Part shown: positions 21,147-30,694 of the stretch, in pieces
Layout of the letters: each line of letters starts with the position of its first letter
Position numbering within the stretch: the stretch's first letter is position 1
Source: Planctomycetia bacterium
Lineage (GTDB): Bacteria > Planctomycetota > Planctomycetia > Pirellulales > S012-138
NCBI GenBank assembly: GCA_016177915.1
Contig: JACOUI010000055.1
Location: 1 to 38,573, forward strand
Direction of reading: 5' to 3'
DNA: 38,573 bases
Translations under genes and position numbers: made by a program
The notes under the pieces: model-generated
Told to the model about the DNA's origin: nothing
The model's input: the letters and a program-made list of their open reading frames with translations, nothing else
Databases searched by the model: none

Positions 21147-22526
21147 TCAGACCATGAGTTCCTTGACGACTTCGCCGCCCGTCTGGCTGAGCTGCTTGAA
21201 GCGGCCTTCGTGGAAGTACGTGAGCTTGTTGTCGTCCAGGCCCAGCAGGTGCAAGACCGTGCAGTGCAGGTCCCTCACGTGGTGGACGGTTTCGACGGCG
21301 GCGGCGCCCAGCTCGTCGGTCGCGCCCACGGCGTGCCCAGCCCGCACGCCTCCGCCCGCCAGCCAGACGGCCATCGCCCTGGCGTTGTGATCGCGGCCGG
21401 CCACGGCGGAGCCGCCGCGGATGCCGTTGTCGGGCGAGCGGCCGAACTCGCCGCCCCAGATCACGAGCGTGCTCTCCAGGAGGCCCCGGCGTTTCAGGTC
21501 GGCGATGAGCGCGGCCATGGGCTGGTCGGTGGCGCGGATGCGGGCGGAATGTGCGCGCTCCAGGTAGTCGTGCGAGTCCCAGCCGCCTTCGAAGATTTGC
21601 ACGAACCGCACGCCCTTTTCGACGAGCTTTCGCGCCAAGAGGCAGCGCCGGCCGAAGCTGTCGGTCTCCGGCCGGCCGATGCCGTACATCTCCAGCGTCG
21701 CGGCCGATTCGGTGGAAAGGTCGATGAGTCCCGGCACCTGCGTTTGCATGCGAAAGGCCAGCTCGTAGGCTTCCATGCGGGCGGCCAGATCGGCCGGCGC
21801 CGGATGGCGCGCCTGGTCCTGCCGGTTGAGCTTCGCCAAGAGGTCGAGGTTCGCCCGCTGCACGTCGCGCGTGACGCCCGGCGGAGGATTCAGATCGAGG
21901 ATCGGCGAGCCGGTGGGCCGCAGCGGCGTGCCCTGGTAGAACGCCCGCAGAAAACCGTTGGACCAGTTCGCGGCCCCGCCCTGGGGATAGGCGCCTTCGG
22001 GCAGGACGACGAACGCCGGCAGGTCCTGGTTGAGCGTGCCCAGGCCGTAGGTCGTCCAGGCGCCGACGGCCGGGTCGCCGCCGAAGCGGTTGCCGGTGTT
22101 CATCTGGTAGCAGGCGGTGGGGTGGTCGATGGAATCGACCTGGCAGCCCTTGTAGACGCACAGCTCGTCGGCGACGGCAGCCAGGTGCTCGAACTTGTCG
22201 CAGAGCCACAGGCCGCTATCGCCGCACTGGCGGAAGGCAAAGGGGCTCTTGACGAAGTAGCGTTTGCCGCTGGCCATGGCGGAGGCGAATTTGTCCTGGC
22301 GGGTGAACTCCTGCATGTGGAGTTCGGCGAGCTTCGGCTTGGGGTCGAAGGTGTCGAGGTGGCTGGGTCCGCCTTCCATGAAGAGGGAGATGCAGGCGCG
22401 GGCTTTCGCCGGCCGGTGGGGGGGCTTGGGGGAGAGGGGTTTTTCGTCGGCGTGCAGCAGGGTGCCAAGCGCGATGCTGCCAACACCTGAGCCGAGACCG
22501 TACAGAAAGTGTCGTCGCGTCAGCAT
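21147..22526 (-). CDS. DUF1501 (sulfatase-like) exported protein
   Basis: A 459-residue DUF1501 protein, a member of the alkaline phosphatase/sulfatase superfamily by fold and very abundant in planctomycetes. The N-terminus has a Tat-type leader (TRRHFLYGLGSGVGSIALG), so it is exported folded. Family elements are CISLFMEGGPSHLDTFDPKP near residue 45, DHPTACYQMNTGNRFGGDP, EGGWDSHDYLE, LVIWGGEFGRSPDNG and GRDHNARAMAVWLAGGG. These proteins are usually encoded directly beside a PSCyt1/DUF1549/DUF1553 protein. Here that partner (25678-28431) is on the same strand but is separated by a gene on the other strand. The enzymatic role is not established. Confidence 0.92.
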   Translation of the reverse strand: MLTRRHFLYGLGSGVGSIALGTLLHADEKPLSPKPPHRPAKARACISLFMEGGPSHLDTFDPKPKLAELHMQEFTRQDKFASAMASGKRYFVKSPFAFRQCGDSGLWLCDKFEHLAAVADELCVYKGCQVDSIDHPTACYQMNTGNRFGGDPAVGAWTTYGLGTLNQDLPAFVVLPEGAYPQGGAANWSNGFLRAFYQGTPLRPTGSPILDLNPPPGVTRDVQRANLDLLAKLNRQDQARHPAPADLAARMEAYELAFRMQTQVPGLIDLSTESAATLEMYGIGRPETDSFGRRCLLARKLVEKGVRFVQIFEGGWDSHDYLERAHSARIRATDQPMAALIADLKRRGLLESTLVIWGGEFGRSPDNGIRGGSAVAGRDHNARAMAVWLAGGGVRAGHAVGATDELGAAAVETVHHVRDLHCTVLHLLGLDDNKLTYFHEGRFKQLSQTGGEVVKELMV

Positions 22527-22998
22527 GGATTGTCAGCGAGAAATGGGACGCGGAGACTTCGTGCGGCGTAGGCGCAACCAATAGAGAAGCCGTCGCCTGA
22601 CCGGCAGGGTATCGGGGTGTTCTGGCGATCGCTATCCGCTCCCGTGGAGCGACGCCGTGCAGTCCTTTATACAGCAACAGGCAGCGAAGGTCACCGGAGT
22701 TCTGAATGCGTTTGCTCGACTGCGTTTGCGCGGCGGACTGCGAAAGGGGCGAGTGACGGGCGAGTGACATTTCATGAAGGGCCAAGTGGCTAGGGTACGG
22801 CCGTTTACCAAGAGTGCCTGGTGCGGCTGACGCCGTTCCATAAGGACTCCGACCGCTCCCTTCGTGCAAGGCGGTTGCGGGCGGGTCGCTGGGCCGCGAA
22901 ATGATTGGCGAAAAGTTGACAAGCCACACCTGAATCGAGGAAACTGGCACGCGCAGCCCTTCCTCTTTCTTCAAACGCACTTCGACGGAAGCTCTGCG
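22527..22998. other. 472-base divergent intergenic region
   Basis: Between the start codons of the DUF1501 gene and the CRTAC1 gene I find no convincing gene or RNA. The only structure noted is a tandem 11-mer, GGGCGAGTGAC twice (22747-22768). It probably carries the promoters of both flanking genes. Confidence 0.4.
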
Positions 22999-25566
22999 AT
23001 GTCGAAACTCGACGCGGCCGGTCTGGCCCCCGACGATCCGACAAGGTCGTCCCGCGCAAAGAAACAAGCGGCTGGCCGCCTGATGATCGCCGTTGTCGCA
23101 ATCATCGTCCTCGTTGGAGGAGGAGTGCTCGCCGGAAAAGTCTGGCTTGGAAAGATCGACGGCGTTTCCGCCCTCCGCACGTCCAGTCATCCCCCAGCCG
23201 AGAGTGCTCCCTCGCCGACCAAACCGAAAATCGTCTCTGCACCGGTAGAAACATCGACGCTGTGCACCGAAGACAAGCAGTTTCTTTGGGACGTGGAGCA
23301 TGTCGCGTTTGTCATGGAGCAAAAAGCCCTCCCGGTGCTGAAGCAAGCGATCGTGGAGGCCGATCGGGCGACGCTGGCCAGTTTTCTCGCCGAGGGGTTT
23401 GAGGGATCGCTGCCCGGGGGGGAGTGGACAACCGCCCATTCGGACAGCGTGATTGAGATCCGAAGACGCGATCCAACGGCCGGCGCGCGCTGGGCCGGCG
23501 CGACGGAGTTTGTCGATGAAGTCCTGGCGTGGCGAGGGCTGCTCGACGAGGGGAGCCGGGGTTGTCAGGCGGAGATCGGCCTCGTGCGGCTGAGTCCGCA
23601 AAGGCGGGGAGAGTTCGCCGGTCCGTGGAGCAGCCTCTGGCGCGTGCGCCTGGCCGGCCGGCGCGACAGAGCGCTCGTGGAGGTCTCGTTTCGCGCCAGG
23701 CTGAAGCTCGGACCGGTGGGCGAGGACCTCGGGTCTCGCCGGGGTTGGATTCAGTCTGCGACCGTTGAGAGCCTGCAAGCGGCAAAGGGAAAGGAGCCGC
23801 TCTTTGCCGATGTGACGGACGCGACGGGCATCGCCACATGGCAAATGCACGACAACTGGCGGGGAACGGGCAAGAGTCCAGGGGGAACGGGTGGAGTCTA
23901 TCTTGGCGACATCGATCAGGACGGCAACCTTGATTTGCTCAGCACCGATGTCACGTATGGTTTCACTCTCTACTGCGGGACGGAGAATGGGGTCTTCCTC
24001 GACGTGACGGACCAGGCGGGCATTCCACGAATGCCGCCACGTCCGGACGTTCCCGGTGCGCACGCTTGTCTTGCAGACTTGGATGGCGACGGCGACGAGG
24101 ACATCGTACTTCAGGCCAACGTGTACGAGAATATCGGTGGCCGCCGCTTTCGCGACGTGACATCGCTCTGCAATCTGCAGATTAAAGATCCATCGGCCAT
24201 CGTGGTGGCAGATTACGATCGCGACGGACGGATCGATCTTTATGAGACACATCACCACGCGCCGTCCTACCGCCAGGCGGGACAGCCACCCAGGAAATGC
24301 GCCTGGATTGACGGCGGCTTCGGCTACTCGAACATCCTCTGGCGAAACGTCGGTAACTGGCAGTTCGAAGACGTGACCGACCGCGCCGGCGCCGCCGGTA
24401 ATGGCGGCAATGCGTTTACGGCCGTTTGGCTCGACGTGAACAACGACCAATGGCCGGACATCCTTTCGATCAATGAATTCGGTTGCAACGCACTGCTGAT
24501 CAACCAGCGCAACGGCGCCTTCCGGCAGAACGAAGATCTCGACCCCATCTTCGGCGGCTTTTCGATGGGGGTCGCCGCCGGCGACTACGACAACGACGGC
24601 CATACCGATATCTATGTCGCCAACATGTATTCCAAGGCGGGAAACCGTATTCTCGCGAACGTCGACCGCGCAGCGTACCCGCCCACGTTGTACGCGAAGA
24701 TCGCCGAGGCAACGACCGGCAACAAACTCTACCGTGGCTTGGGGAACGGACGTTTTGAAGTCGTGGCGGCGGAGAAGGCCCTGCGCGAGATCGGCTGGAC
24801 GTACGGGCCGGCCTTTGTGGACCTGAACGCGGATGGTCTCCTCGACATTTACTCGACCGCGGGCTTCATCTCGTACCAGCGCGGCAAGCCCGACGGTTGA
24901 CGGTGCATCTGGCAGGCTGTCGTGTCACAGCCACTCGATTGCTTCGCCCACCATCCCGCGATGGGCAAGCTGGATGTGGCTTCCGGCGAATTCTGGATGG
25001 AAAGCCCTTGGGAATCGAAGGGCAACAACCTCAGCGCGTTTGAGCGGAACCGGATCCTCCTCAACACGCGCGACGGCAGTTTCGTCGACGTTTCCCATCT
25101 GACGAAAGCCGACCTCGACAGCGACTCGCGCAGCGTCGTGGCGGGGGACTTCAACCACGACGGCATGGAAGACCTGATCGTGCGTAACACGGGCGGGGGG
25201 CCGCTCTTTGTCTTTGAGAACCGCTTCCCCAAGAAGCACTGGCTCAGGGTTTCACTGCGCGGCGTACGCTCCAATAGCCTCGGCATCGGGGCGAAGCTCA
25301 AGCTCGAAGCCGGCCCGCATACGCTGTGGCGCGAACTGTACCCGGGCAACACCTTCCTGTCGCAAATGCCCAGCCAGGTGTGCTTCGGACTGGGTGACGC
25401 AACGCGGGTCGATCGCCTGACGATCTTCTGGCCCTCCGGGGAACACCAGGTTCTGGAAGCCCTCCCCGTGGACGCGCACGTGCGAGTCACGGAGGGCGAA
25501 GACTCGCCCCAGCGCATCGCACCGGGCAAAGGTCCCCTTGCCGACGCCTCGCGCGTCTCGCCATGA
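22999..25566 (+). CDS. CRTAC1/ASPIC-UnbV FG-GAP protein with in-frame TGA at codon 634
   Basis: Reading through a TGA at 24898-24900 gives an 855-residue protein anchored by one helix (RLMIAVVAIIVLVGGGVLAG, about residues 30-50), with the rest outside the cytoplasm. After a 220-residue N-terminal region come about seven FG-GAP/VCBS calcium-binding repeats (YLGDIDQDGNLDLL, LADLDGDGDEDIV, VADYDRDGRIDLY, AAGDYDNDGHTDIY, FVDLNADGLLDIY, AGDFNHDGMEDLI), then an ASPIC/UnbV domain (residues 740-840: HWLRVSLRG, IFWPSGEHQ). The TGA falls between the sixth and seventh repeats in KPDG-TGA-RCIWQAVVSQPL; both sides are in the same frame and the domains span it. The ATG at 22999 has GGAAG upstream. Adhesion or protein-binding is likely. 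Selenocysteine is a serious possibility. Confidence 0.82.
24915..24932 (+). promoter_or_regulatory. candidate bacterial SECIS hairpin after the TGA of the CRTAC1 gene
   Basis: GGCTGT (24915-24920) and ACAGCC (24927-24932) form a perfect six-pair stem around the loop CGTGTC. The loop starts 20 nt after the TGA and has G at its second base, within the limits of the bacterial SECIS model as I recall it. The other candidate (16248-16264) also has a loop beginning CGTG, at 18 nt. This similarity between unrelated genes is what makes it worth testing. Confidence 0.55.
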
Positions 25567-25677
25567 TTGGCGCGCCGGCTACCCGGCGATCGTTGCGAAG
25601 CGCGCTAAAGCCCGACGCTGCCAAGGGCCGCCGCGACCGTAAAGAGCGCGTCGTCGCGTCCGCTCGGCGATTCTCAT

Positions 25678-28431
25678 TCACCGGACGTACAGGAACTCGT
25701 TCGAATTCAATAGAACCATGCACACTTCCGCCAGCGCGCGTGTCTCGGCGCCAACGTCGCACGGCATCACGTCGCGCTGGTACTCCTTCATCCCCGTCAA
25801 TTCCTCCTCCCACGTCACCATCTCGCCCGTCAGCTCCTCGATCATCCCCCGCCGCACCGAAAGCGGCAGCTCCGTCCGCTCCGGGCGATGCCGCGCGTGA
25901 TGCTCCTTCATCCGCTCAAAATGCGCAAGGCACGCAGCGTTCTCGTCGGCCGACGGCGCCCGGCCATAGACCAAGGAGAACGCCCGCTCAATCCGGCCCT
26001 CCAAAGTGGCCTCGTCCTTCTGCAGCGACGCAGCAAAGGCCAGCGCCCGGCCATGCGCGAAGGGGCTGTTGAAAAGCGCGAACACCTGCGGCGTGACGGT
26101 CGTCTCGTCCCGCCGATCGCACGAAACCTCGCTGAGCGGGCGGTTGAAAACCTCCAGCAGCGGATCGGCCAACGTCCTCAGGCGAAACGCATAAATGGTC
26201 CGACGGTTCCGCTCCCGCGGCGTCCGCGAGGGCAGATACGCCGGCGCCACTGAGCCCATGATGTGCCGCGGCTGGAGGGCCACCTCCCAGTTGATCTCCG
26301 GAAAAACTCCCGGCCCGCCCCGCTCGCGGTTGAGTTCGCCGCTCGCGGCCAGCATCGCGTCGCGCAGCTCCTCGGCCGCCAGCCGGCGCGGCGGGAAATA
26401 CGCCAAAAGTGAGTTTTTCGGATCGACCTGGCGCAGCTTCTCGATGTCAGCGTGCGTGCCGGACTGCCGGTACGTCGACGACGCCATCATCAGCCGGTGC
26501 AACTTCTTGATGGACCAGCCTTCGTCGATGAACCACGTCGCCAGCCAGTCGAGCAGCTCCGGGTGCGACGGCCGAGCGCCCATCTTGCCGAAATTGTTGG
26601 GCGTGGCCACGAGGCCCGTGCCGAAATGCTGCTGCCAGACGCGGTTCACGATGACCCGCGCCGCCAACGTATTCTGCGGGCTGGCGATCCACCGCGCGAG
26701 GGCCAGCCGCCGGCCGTCAGTGGCATCGGGAAGGACTGGCGAGGAGCTTTGGGCGTCCTCGCTGGCGGCCAGCGCCATGGCACTGAGCACGCCCGGCGTC
26801 ACTGCCTCGCCCGGCGACTGAAGCGACCCGCGCGTCAGCACGTGGACGACGGTCGGCGGCCCGTCCCGGCGTTGCGGGAGCGGGTTGACGGCTTTGACCG
26901 ACGTGTACTTGTTGTCCGCCCCGGAGTAGACGGACAGCGCGTGCGGCTCGAAACGGTTCAGCTCCCGCTCCAGGTACTGCGTCGACTTCTGGTAGACCTT
27001 GCGCAGGCTGAGGTCGGACTTCGACAGGCCGAACGTCCCGCCCAGGTAGTCGGTCTTGGGGCGCTGGTCGAGGGGCAATTCGTCGAGCGATTTCACGGCG
27101 CGCTCGGCGAGAAAGGCGGCGATCGCGTCTTCGTTCTTTTTTCGCAGCGCGGCCTGGAGCGACTTGACTTGCTCCAGGCGCTGCTCGACGGCCGCCCGCG
27201 CCGCCGCGAAATTGCCCGTGTTCTCGACGTCGAGGAACGGCGCCTCCCGCTCGGCGAAGTGCGTCGTGGCGAAGACGGCCTGGAGGCTGTAATAGTCGCG
27301 CGTCGGGACGGGATCGAACTTGTGGTCGTGGCACTGGGCGCAGCGCAGGGCCTGGCCCAGAAACGTCACGCCCACGCTGTGCGTCACGTCGTCGAGCCAC
27401 TGCTGCCGCGTCACGGCCGCCACGGTCATGCCGGTGTGCTCCCACGGACCCATCCGCAGAAAGCCCGCGGCGATGAGCATTTCCGGGTCGCTGGGATCGA
27501 GCTCGTCGCCGGCGATCTGCTCGACGATGAAGCGGTCGAACGGCTTGTCCTGGTTGAAGCTGCGGACGACGTAGTCGCGGTAGCGCCAGGCATTGGGCCG
27601 CTCGAAGTCGTTGGAGAAGCCGCTGGTGTCGGCGTACCGCACGACGTCCAGCCAGTGCCGCGCTTGCTGCTCGCCGTAGTGGGGGCTGTCGAGCAGCCGG
27701 TCGATGAGCCGATCGAAGGCGTCTGCGGCGTCGTCGCGTACGAAGGCCTCGACCTCCTCGGGCGCGGGCGGCAGCCCGGTCAGGTCGATCGTCGCGCGGC
27801 GGATGAGCGCGCTTTTGTCGGCCTGTGTTGCGAGCCGCGTGATGCCCCGTTCTTTCAGCTTCGCCTGGATGAAGGCATCGATCGCGCTGGTGACGCGTGA
27901 CACGTCAATCGTGTCCTTCGGGACCGCGGGGCGGCGGATCGGCTGATAGGCCCAAATGTCGGCCGGCTGGTATTTGCGGTTCGTCCATTCGGGCGACTGG
28001 CCGCCGCTTGTTTTTACGATCACCCCCTCCTTCGACGACCACGCTTCGCTCGCAGGGGGGCGCGACGTTTCCGGCCAGGGGGCCCCCGCGGCGATCCAGC
28101 GCCGCAAAAGCTCGACCTGCTCCGCCGAGAGCCGGTCGTTCTCCTTGGGCGGCATGACGAGGTCTTTGTCCTTCCGCGTGACGGCGAGGAAGAGGCGGCT
28201 CTCGTCGGGCGTGCCGGGCGCGAGGGCCGGCTCGCCGCTTTCGCCGCCTTTGAGCATTCCCTCGCGGCTTTTGAGATTGAGCTTGCTTTCGATCTTCTTG
28301 GGATCGTCGCCGTGGCAGGCGAAGCACTTTTCTTTGAGGAGGGAAAGCACCTGGGCGGCGACGTCGTCGGCCCGCGCGGCGGAAGGCACAGCGATGGCGA
28401 ACGCGACGCCGATAACGAGAATGGATCGCAT
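25678..28431 (-). CDS. PSCyt1/DUF1549/DUF1553 (PSD1) exported cytochrome-like protein
   Basis: A 917-residue exported protein of the planctomycete type with three parts. Residues 1-22 are a Sec signal (MRSILVIGVAFAIAVPSAARA). A cytochrome c-like domain (PSCyt1) has haem-binding CFACH at 36-40 and a distal LVMPPKENDRLS. Next are DUF1549 (PSCyt2; about residues 150-360, with FIQAKLKERGI, TIDLTGLPPAPEEVEAF, HWLDVVRYADTSGF) and DUF1553 (PSD1; about 590-860, LARWIASPQNTLAARVIVNRVWQQHFG). These genes normally sit next to a DUF1501 gene and are thought to act on exported polymers, but the reaction is unknown. The 111 bases between it and the CRTAC1 gene separate convergent genes. Confidence 0.93.
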   Translation of the reverse strand: MRSILVIGVAFAIAVPSAARADDVAAQVLSLLKEKCFACHGDDPKKIESKLNLKSREGMLKGGESGEPALAPGTPDESRLFLAVTRKDKDLVMPPKENDRLSAEQVELLRRWIAAGAPWPETSRPPASEAWSSKEGVIVKTSGGQSPEWTNRKYQPADIWAYQPIRRPAVPKDTIDVSRVTSAIDAFIQAKLKERGITRLATQADKSALIRRATIDLTGLPPAPEEVEAFVRDDAADAFDRLIDRLLDSPHYGEQQARHWLDVVRYADTSGFSNDFERPNAWRYRDYVVRSFNQDKPFDRFIVEQIAGDELDPSDPEMLIAAGFLRMGPWEHTGMTVAAVTRQQWLDDVTHSVGVTFLGQALRCAQCHDHKFDPVPTRDYYSLQAVFATTHFAEREAPFLDVENTGNFAAARAAVEQRLEQVKSLQAALRKKNEDAIAAFLAERAVKSLDELPLDQRPKTDYLGGTFGLSKSDLSLRKVYQKSTQYLERELNRFEPHALSVYSGADNKYTSVKAVNPLPQRRDGPPTVVHVLTRGSLQSPGEAVTPGVLSAMALAASEDAQSSSPVLPDATDGRRLALARWIASPQNTLAARVIVNRVWQQHFGTGLVATPNNFGKMGARPSHPELLDWLATWFIDEGWSIKKLHRLMMASSTYRQSGTHADIEKLRQVDPKNSLLAYFPPRRLAAEELRDAMLAASGELNRERGGPGVFPEINWEVALQPRHIMGSVAPAYLPSRTPRERNRRTIYAFRLRTLADPLLEVFNRPLSEVSCDRRDETTVTPQVFALFNSPFAHGRALAFAASLQKDEATLEGRIERAFSLVYGRAPSADENAACLAHFERMKEHHARHRPERTELPLSVRRGMIEELTGEMVTWEEELTGMKEYQRDVMPCDVGAETRALAEVCMVLLNSNEFLYVR

Positions 28432-28458
28432 GGGGGCACGAGGGATGGGACACGGATG

Positions 28459-29325
28459 TCATCCGCGTCCCATTCTCTTCCACGACGGATGCTCCGGCAA
28501 CCGCCGATCGAATTCCTCGATCAGCTTCTTCTCGTACTCCCCCCCGAACGTCCCCGACAGGAACCGATCCAGCCCCTCCTCGTAAAGCCGCTGCCAGCTT
28601 GCCTCCTCCGCGCCGGGGTTGATCGGGAAAAAGAGCGTGCCGTTGGCCCGCGCGGCCTGAAAGTCGCCCGGCGCGTCGCCCACCATCAACACCTTGCCCG
28701 GAGCATACTCTTTGGCGACGGCCAGGATTTCCTTCTTCGTCCCGGTCTCCTGGCCGCAGATCGCCGCCACGTGCTGCGCGATGCCGTGCTCTTGCCACTC
28801 GCGCTTGAGGGCCTCGCCGGGCGTGGCCGAGACCACGAGCAAATCGGCCTTGCCCTTTAGCTTCTCCAGGCATTCGCGCACGAAGGGGAAGGGGGGGCAG
28901 CCGCGGACCACGCGGCCGATCGTCGCGTTCACGTCCTTCGACCAGGCCAGCGCCTGCGCCAGGTCGGGGTCGCCCGTCTTGCTGACGGCCTCTTGCAGCG
29001 CCGGGTTGCCGAGGCGCGTCTCGCGCTGGATCCACTCCTCAAGCCCGGCGGGAATCCGCACCTCTACGCCCCGCGCTCGGACCTCCGCCCGGTCGCGCAG
29101 CAGCTTGAGCATCTTGATGAGCGCCGGAAACCGGTTCGCGCCGCGGTCCTTGGAGTACAGGTTCACAAACTCCGCCGCCTCGCGGGCGTACTTGCTGACG
29201 GCCTGGAGTTTGTAGTGGTTGATCGTGCAGGGGATGAAGCACTCCTTGTGCTTCAGCTCCATCGTGTCGAAGGCGCAGCCGTCGGAGTCGATGCCGACGA
29301 GGAAATCGTGGGAGGGGGTGAGCAT
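28459..29325 (-). CDS. HAD superfamily hydrolase
   Basis: A 288-residue haloacid dehalogenase-fold phosphatase, cytoplasmic. Motif I is GIDSDGCAFD (D13 nucleophile, D15 acid), motif II is LLVVSATPGEAL near residue 168, motif III Lys is near TGTKKEIL, and motif IV is KVLMVGDAPGDFQAA near residue 214. An unusually large helical cap (about residues 20-140) separates motifs I and II and contains CTINHYKLQAVSKYAREAAEFVNLYS; it should set the substrate, which I cannot predict. The gene is 27 bases before the PSD1 gene start on the same strand, but its function suggests no obvious link. Confidence 0.87.
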   Translation of the reverse strand: MLTPSHDFLVGIDSDGCAFDTMELKHKECFIPCTINHYKLQAVSKYAREAAEFVNLYSKDRGANRFPALIKMLKLLRDRAEVRARGVEVRIPAGLEEWIQRETRLGNPALQEAVSKTGDPDLAQALAWSKDVNATIGRVVRGCPPFPFVRECLEKLKGKADLLVVSATPGEALKREWQEHGIAQHVAAICGQETGTKKEILAVAKEYAPGKVLMVGDAPGDFQAARANGTLFFPINPGAEEASWQRLYEEGLDRFLSGTFGGEYEKKLIEEFDRRLPEHPSWKRMGRG

Positions 29326-29335
29326 GAGGGAGAGG

Positions 29336-29404
29336 CTAGTGGCTAGTGGCTAGTGGTTAGTGGTTAGTGGCCTGCACGAGCTACCAGCCACTAGTCACTA
29401 ACCA
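29336..29404. repeat. CTAGTGG tandem/inverted repeat between HAD and PFK genes
   Basis: GGCTAGT-type heptamers run five times (GGCTAGTGGCTAGTGGCTAG, then GGTTAGTGGTTAGTGG) and are answered by complementary CCACTAGTCACTAACCACTA, so the region can fold into a long hairpin. It fills the 79-base gap between two minus-strand genes. It is an AT-leaning repeat unlike the GC-rich palindromes elsewhere in the window. Confidence 0.8.
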
Positions 29405-30694
29405 CTACTTCCTATCCGCCTGCGGCACGTAGCGCGGCAGCTTCTGCGAAGCATAAATCGGCGCGAAGCGCGTCATCCGCACGCGGCCGCCGACCATCGG
29501 CAGCGTCAGCATCTCTTCGCCGATCAAGGGCCGCGCGTAGCGCACAAAATCGTCGGTCACGTCCGTCCCGCTCGGCGCGATCCATTGGGCCGGGAACTTC
29601 CGCTCGCTGAGGGCGACCTCCGCCAGCGGCACCTTGTCGTACCGCACGTGATAGATCGGTCCCGGATCACGGAGGATCGTGGCCATGTAGCCGCTTTCGC
29701 CCTGGGCCGCCAGGAGCGCCGCCTGCTGGCCGCAGCGATAGGCTTCGTCGAGGTCGACGGTCGAGGCGTAGGCCATCGAATGCCGCTGGTCGGTGCCGGG
29801 CACGTTCGCCCGCGCCGCCCCCTTCGCGGCCAGGCCGACCTTGTTGAGATAGTTGACGACGACCTGGGCGACGGTCGTCTGGCTGGAGCTGAACTGCACG
29901 TGGCCGAACGAATCGCGCAGGACGCCCAGGTCGCCCACGTCGAAACCCTCGCTGACGACGACCAGGCACCGGCCGTGCTTTTGGAGCTGGTCGTTCACCT
30001 GGTCGGCAAGCTGCGCCAGCGAGCAAGGGCCTTCGGCCAGGTAGATCAGGAGCGGCAGCTCGCGGGCCGGATCAGCCAGGCGCGCTGCGGCGGGGATGAA
30101 GCCGATCTTGCGGCCCATCGCCTGCATGACGAGCACGGGATCGGCCGGCGAGGATCCGGCGTTCTCCTCGTTGGCAAACTGCACGAGGTGCGTCCAGTAT
30201 TTGGCCGTCGAGCCGTAGCCGGGCGTGTGGTCGATGAGGCGGAACTCGCCGTCGCCCACGTCGTTGTCGATCGTCTTGGGGACGCCGACGGCCACGAGGT
30301 CCAGCCCTTGCTGCTGCGCAAACTGGGCCACCTTGCTGGCCGTGTCCATCGAGTCGTTGCCGCCGATGTAGAGGAAATAGCCGACGCTGTGAGCGCGGAA
30401 GACGTCGATCGCCCGCTGGAAGTCCTCCTTTTGTTCGGGGCGGAGCTTGTAGCGGCAGGTGCCGATGGAGCCGGCGGCGGGCGTGACGCGGAGGAGGGCG
30501 ACTTCCTCGGGCGACTGCGCCGACAGGTCCAGAAGCTCTTCCTGGAGCACGCCCTCGATGCCGTGCCTTCCGCCGTAGACGGTTCCGATCTGGCCCAGGT
30601 CGCGCGCCGCCTCGATGATGCCGCGGAGGCTGCTGTTGATGACCGGGCTAGGCCCGCCGCTCTGGGCGACGACCATGTTGGGGGCGTTGGGCAT
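29405..30694 (-). CDS. 6-phosphofructokinase, PPi-dependent type
   Basis: A 429-residue group II-type phosphofructokinase converting fructose 6-phosphate to fructose 1,6-bisphosphate. The N-terminal AQSGGPSPVINSSLRG binds the phosphoryl donor. GGNDSMDTA (111-119) has Asp where ATP enzymes have Gly (GGDGS), and PKTIDND (139-145) has Lys where ATP enzymes have Gly. Both are the accepted marks of pyrophosphate use. TPGYGSTAKYW and MGRKIGFI are further family segments. I chose the ATG at 30694 because it begins the conserved sequence, although the frame is open to 30985. With PPi the reaction is reversible and may also serve gluconeogenesis. It is a lone gene, divergent from the next. Confidence 0.9.
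   Translation of the reverse strand: MPNAPNMVVAQSGGPSPVINSSLRGIIEAARDLGQIGTVYGGRHGIEGVLQEELLDLSAQSPEEVALLRVTPAAGSIGTCRYKLRPEQKEDFQRAIDVFRAHSVGYFLYIGGNDSMDTASKVAQFAQQQGLDLVAVGVPKTIDNDVGDGEFRLIDHTPGYGSTAKYWTHLVQFANEENAGSSPADPVLVMQAMGRKIGFIPAAARLADPARELPLLIYLAEGPCSLAQLADQVNDQLQKHGRCLVVVSEGFDVGDLGVLRDSFGHVQFSSSQTTVAQVVVNYLNKVGLAAKGAARANVPGTDQRHSMAYASTVDLDEAYRCGQQAALLAAQGESGYMATILRDPGPIYHVRYDKVPLAEVALSERKFPAQWIAPSGTDVTDDFVRYARPLIGEEMLTLPMVGGRVRMTRFAPIYASQKLPRYVPQADRK

Noticed and set aside
22747-22768. Tandem GGGCGAGTGAC as an operator or iteron
   Set aside because: Only two copies, no inverted symmetry, and no regulator nearby; too little to call.
22216-24603. A 795-codon open frame on the minus strand
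   Set aside because: It lies opposite the CRTAC1 gene and part of the DUF1501 gene, has low-complexity composition and no recognisable domain; it is a high-GC antisense shadow.
24898-24900. Genome-wide reassignment of UGA to a sense codon
   Set aside because: Several well-defined genes in the window end in TGA at the normal family length (for example 160-537, 3714-4100, 22999-25566 at 25564-25566), so UGA is a normal stop here.
29336-29404. CRISPR array
   Set aside because: The heptamers are contiguous without spacers, and no cas genes are present.
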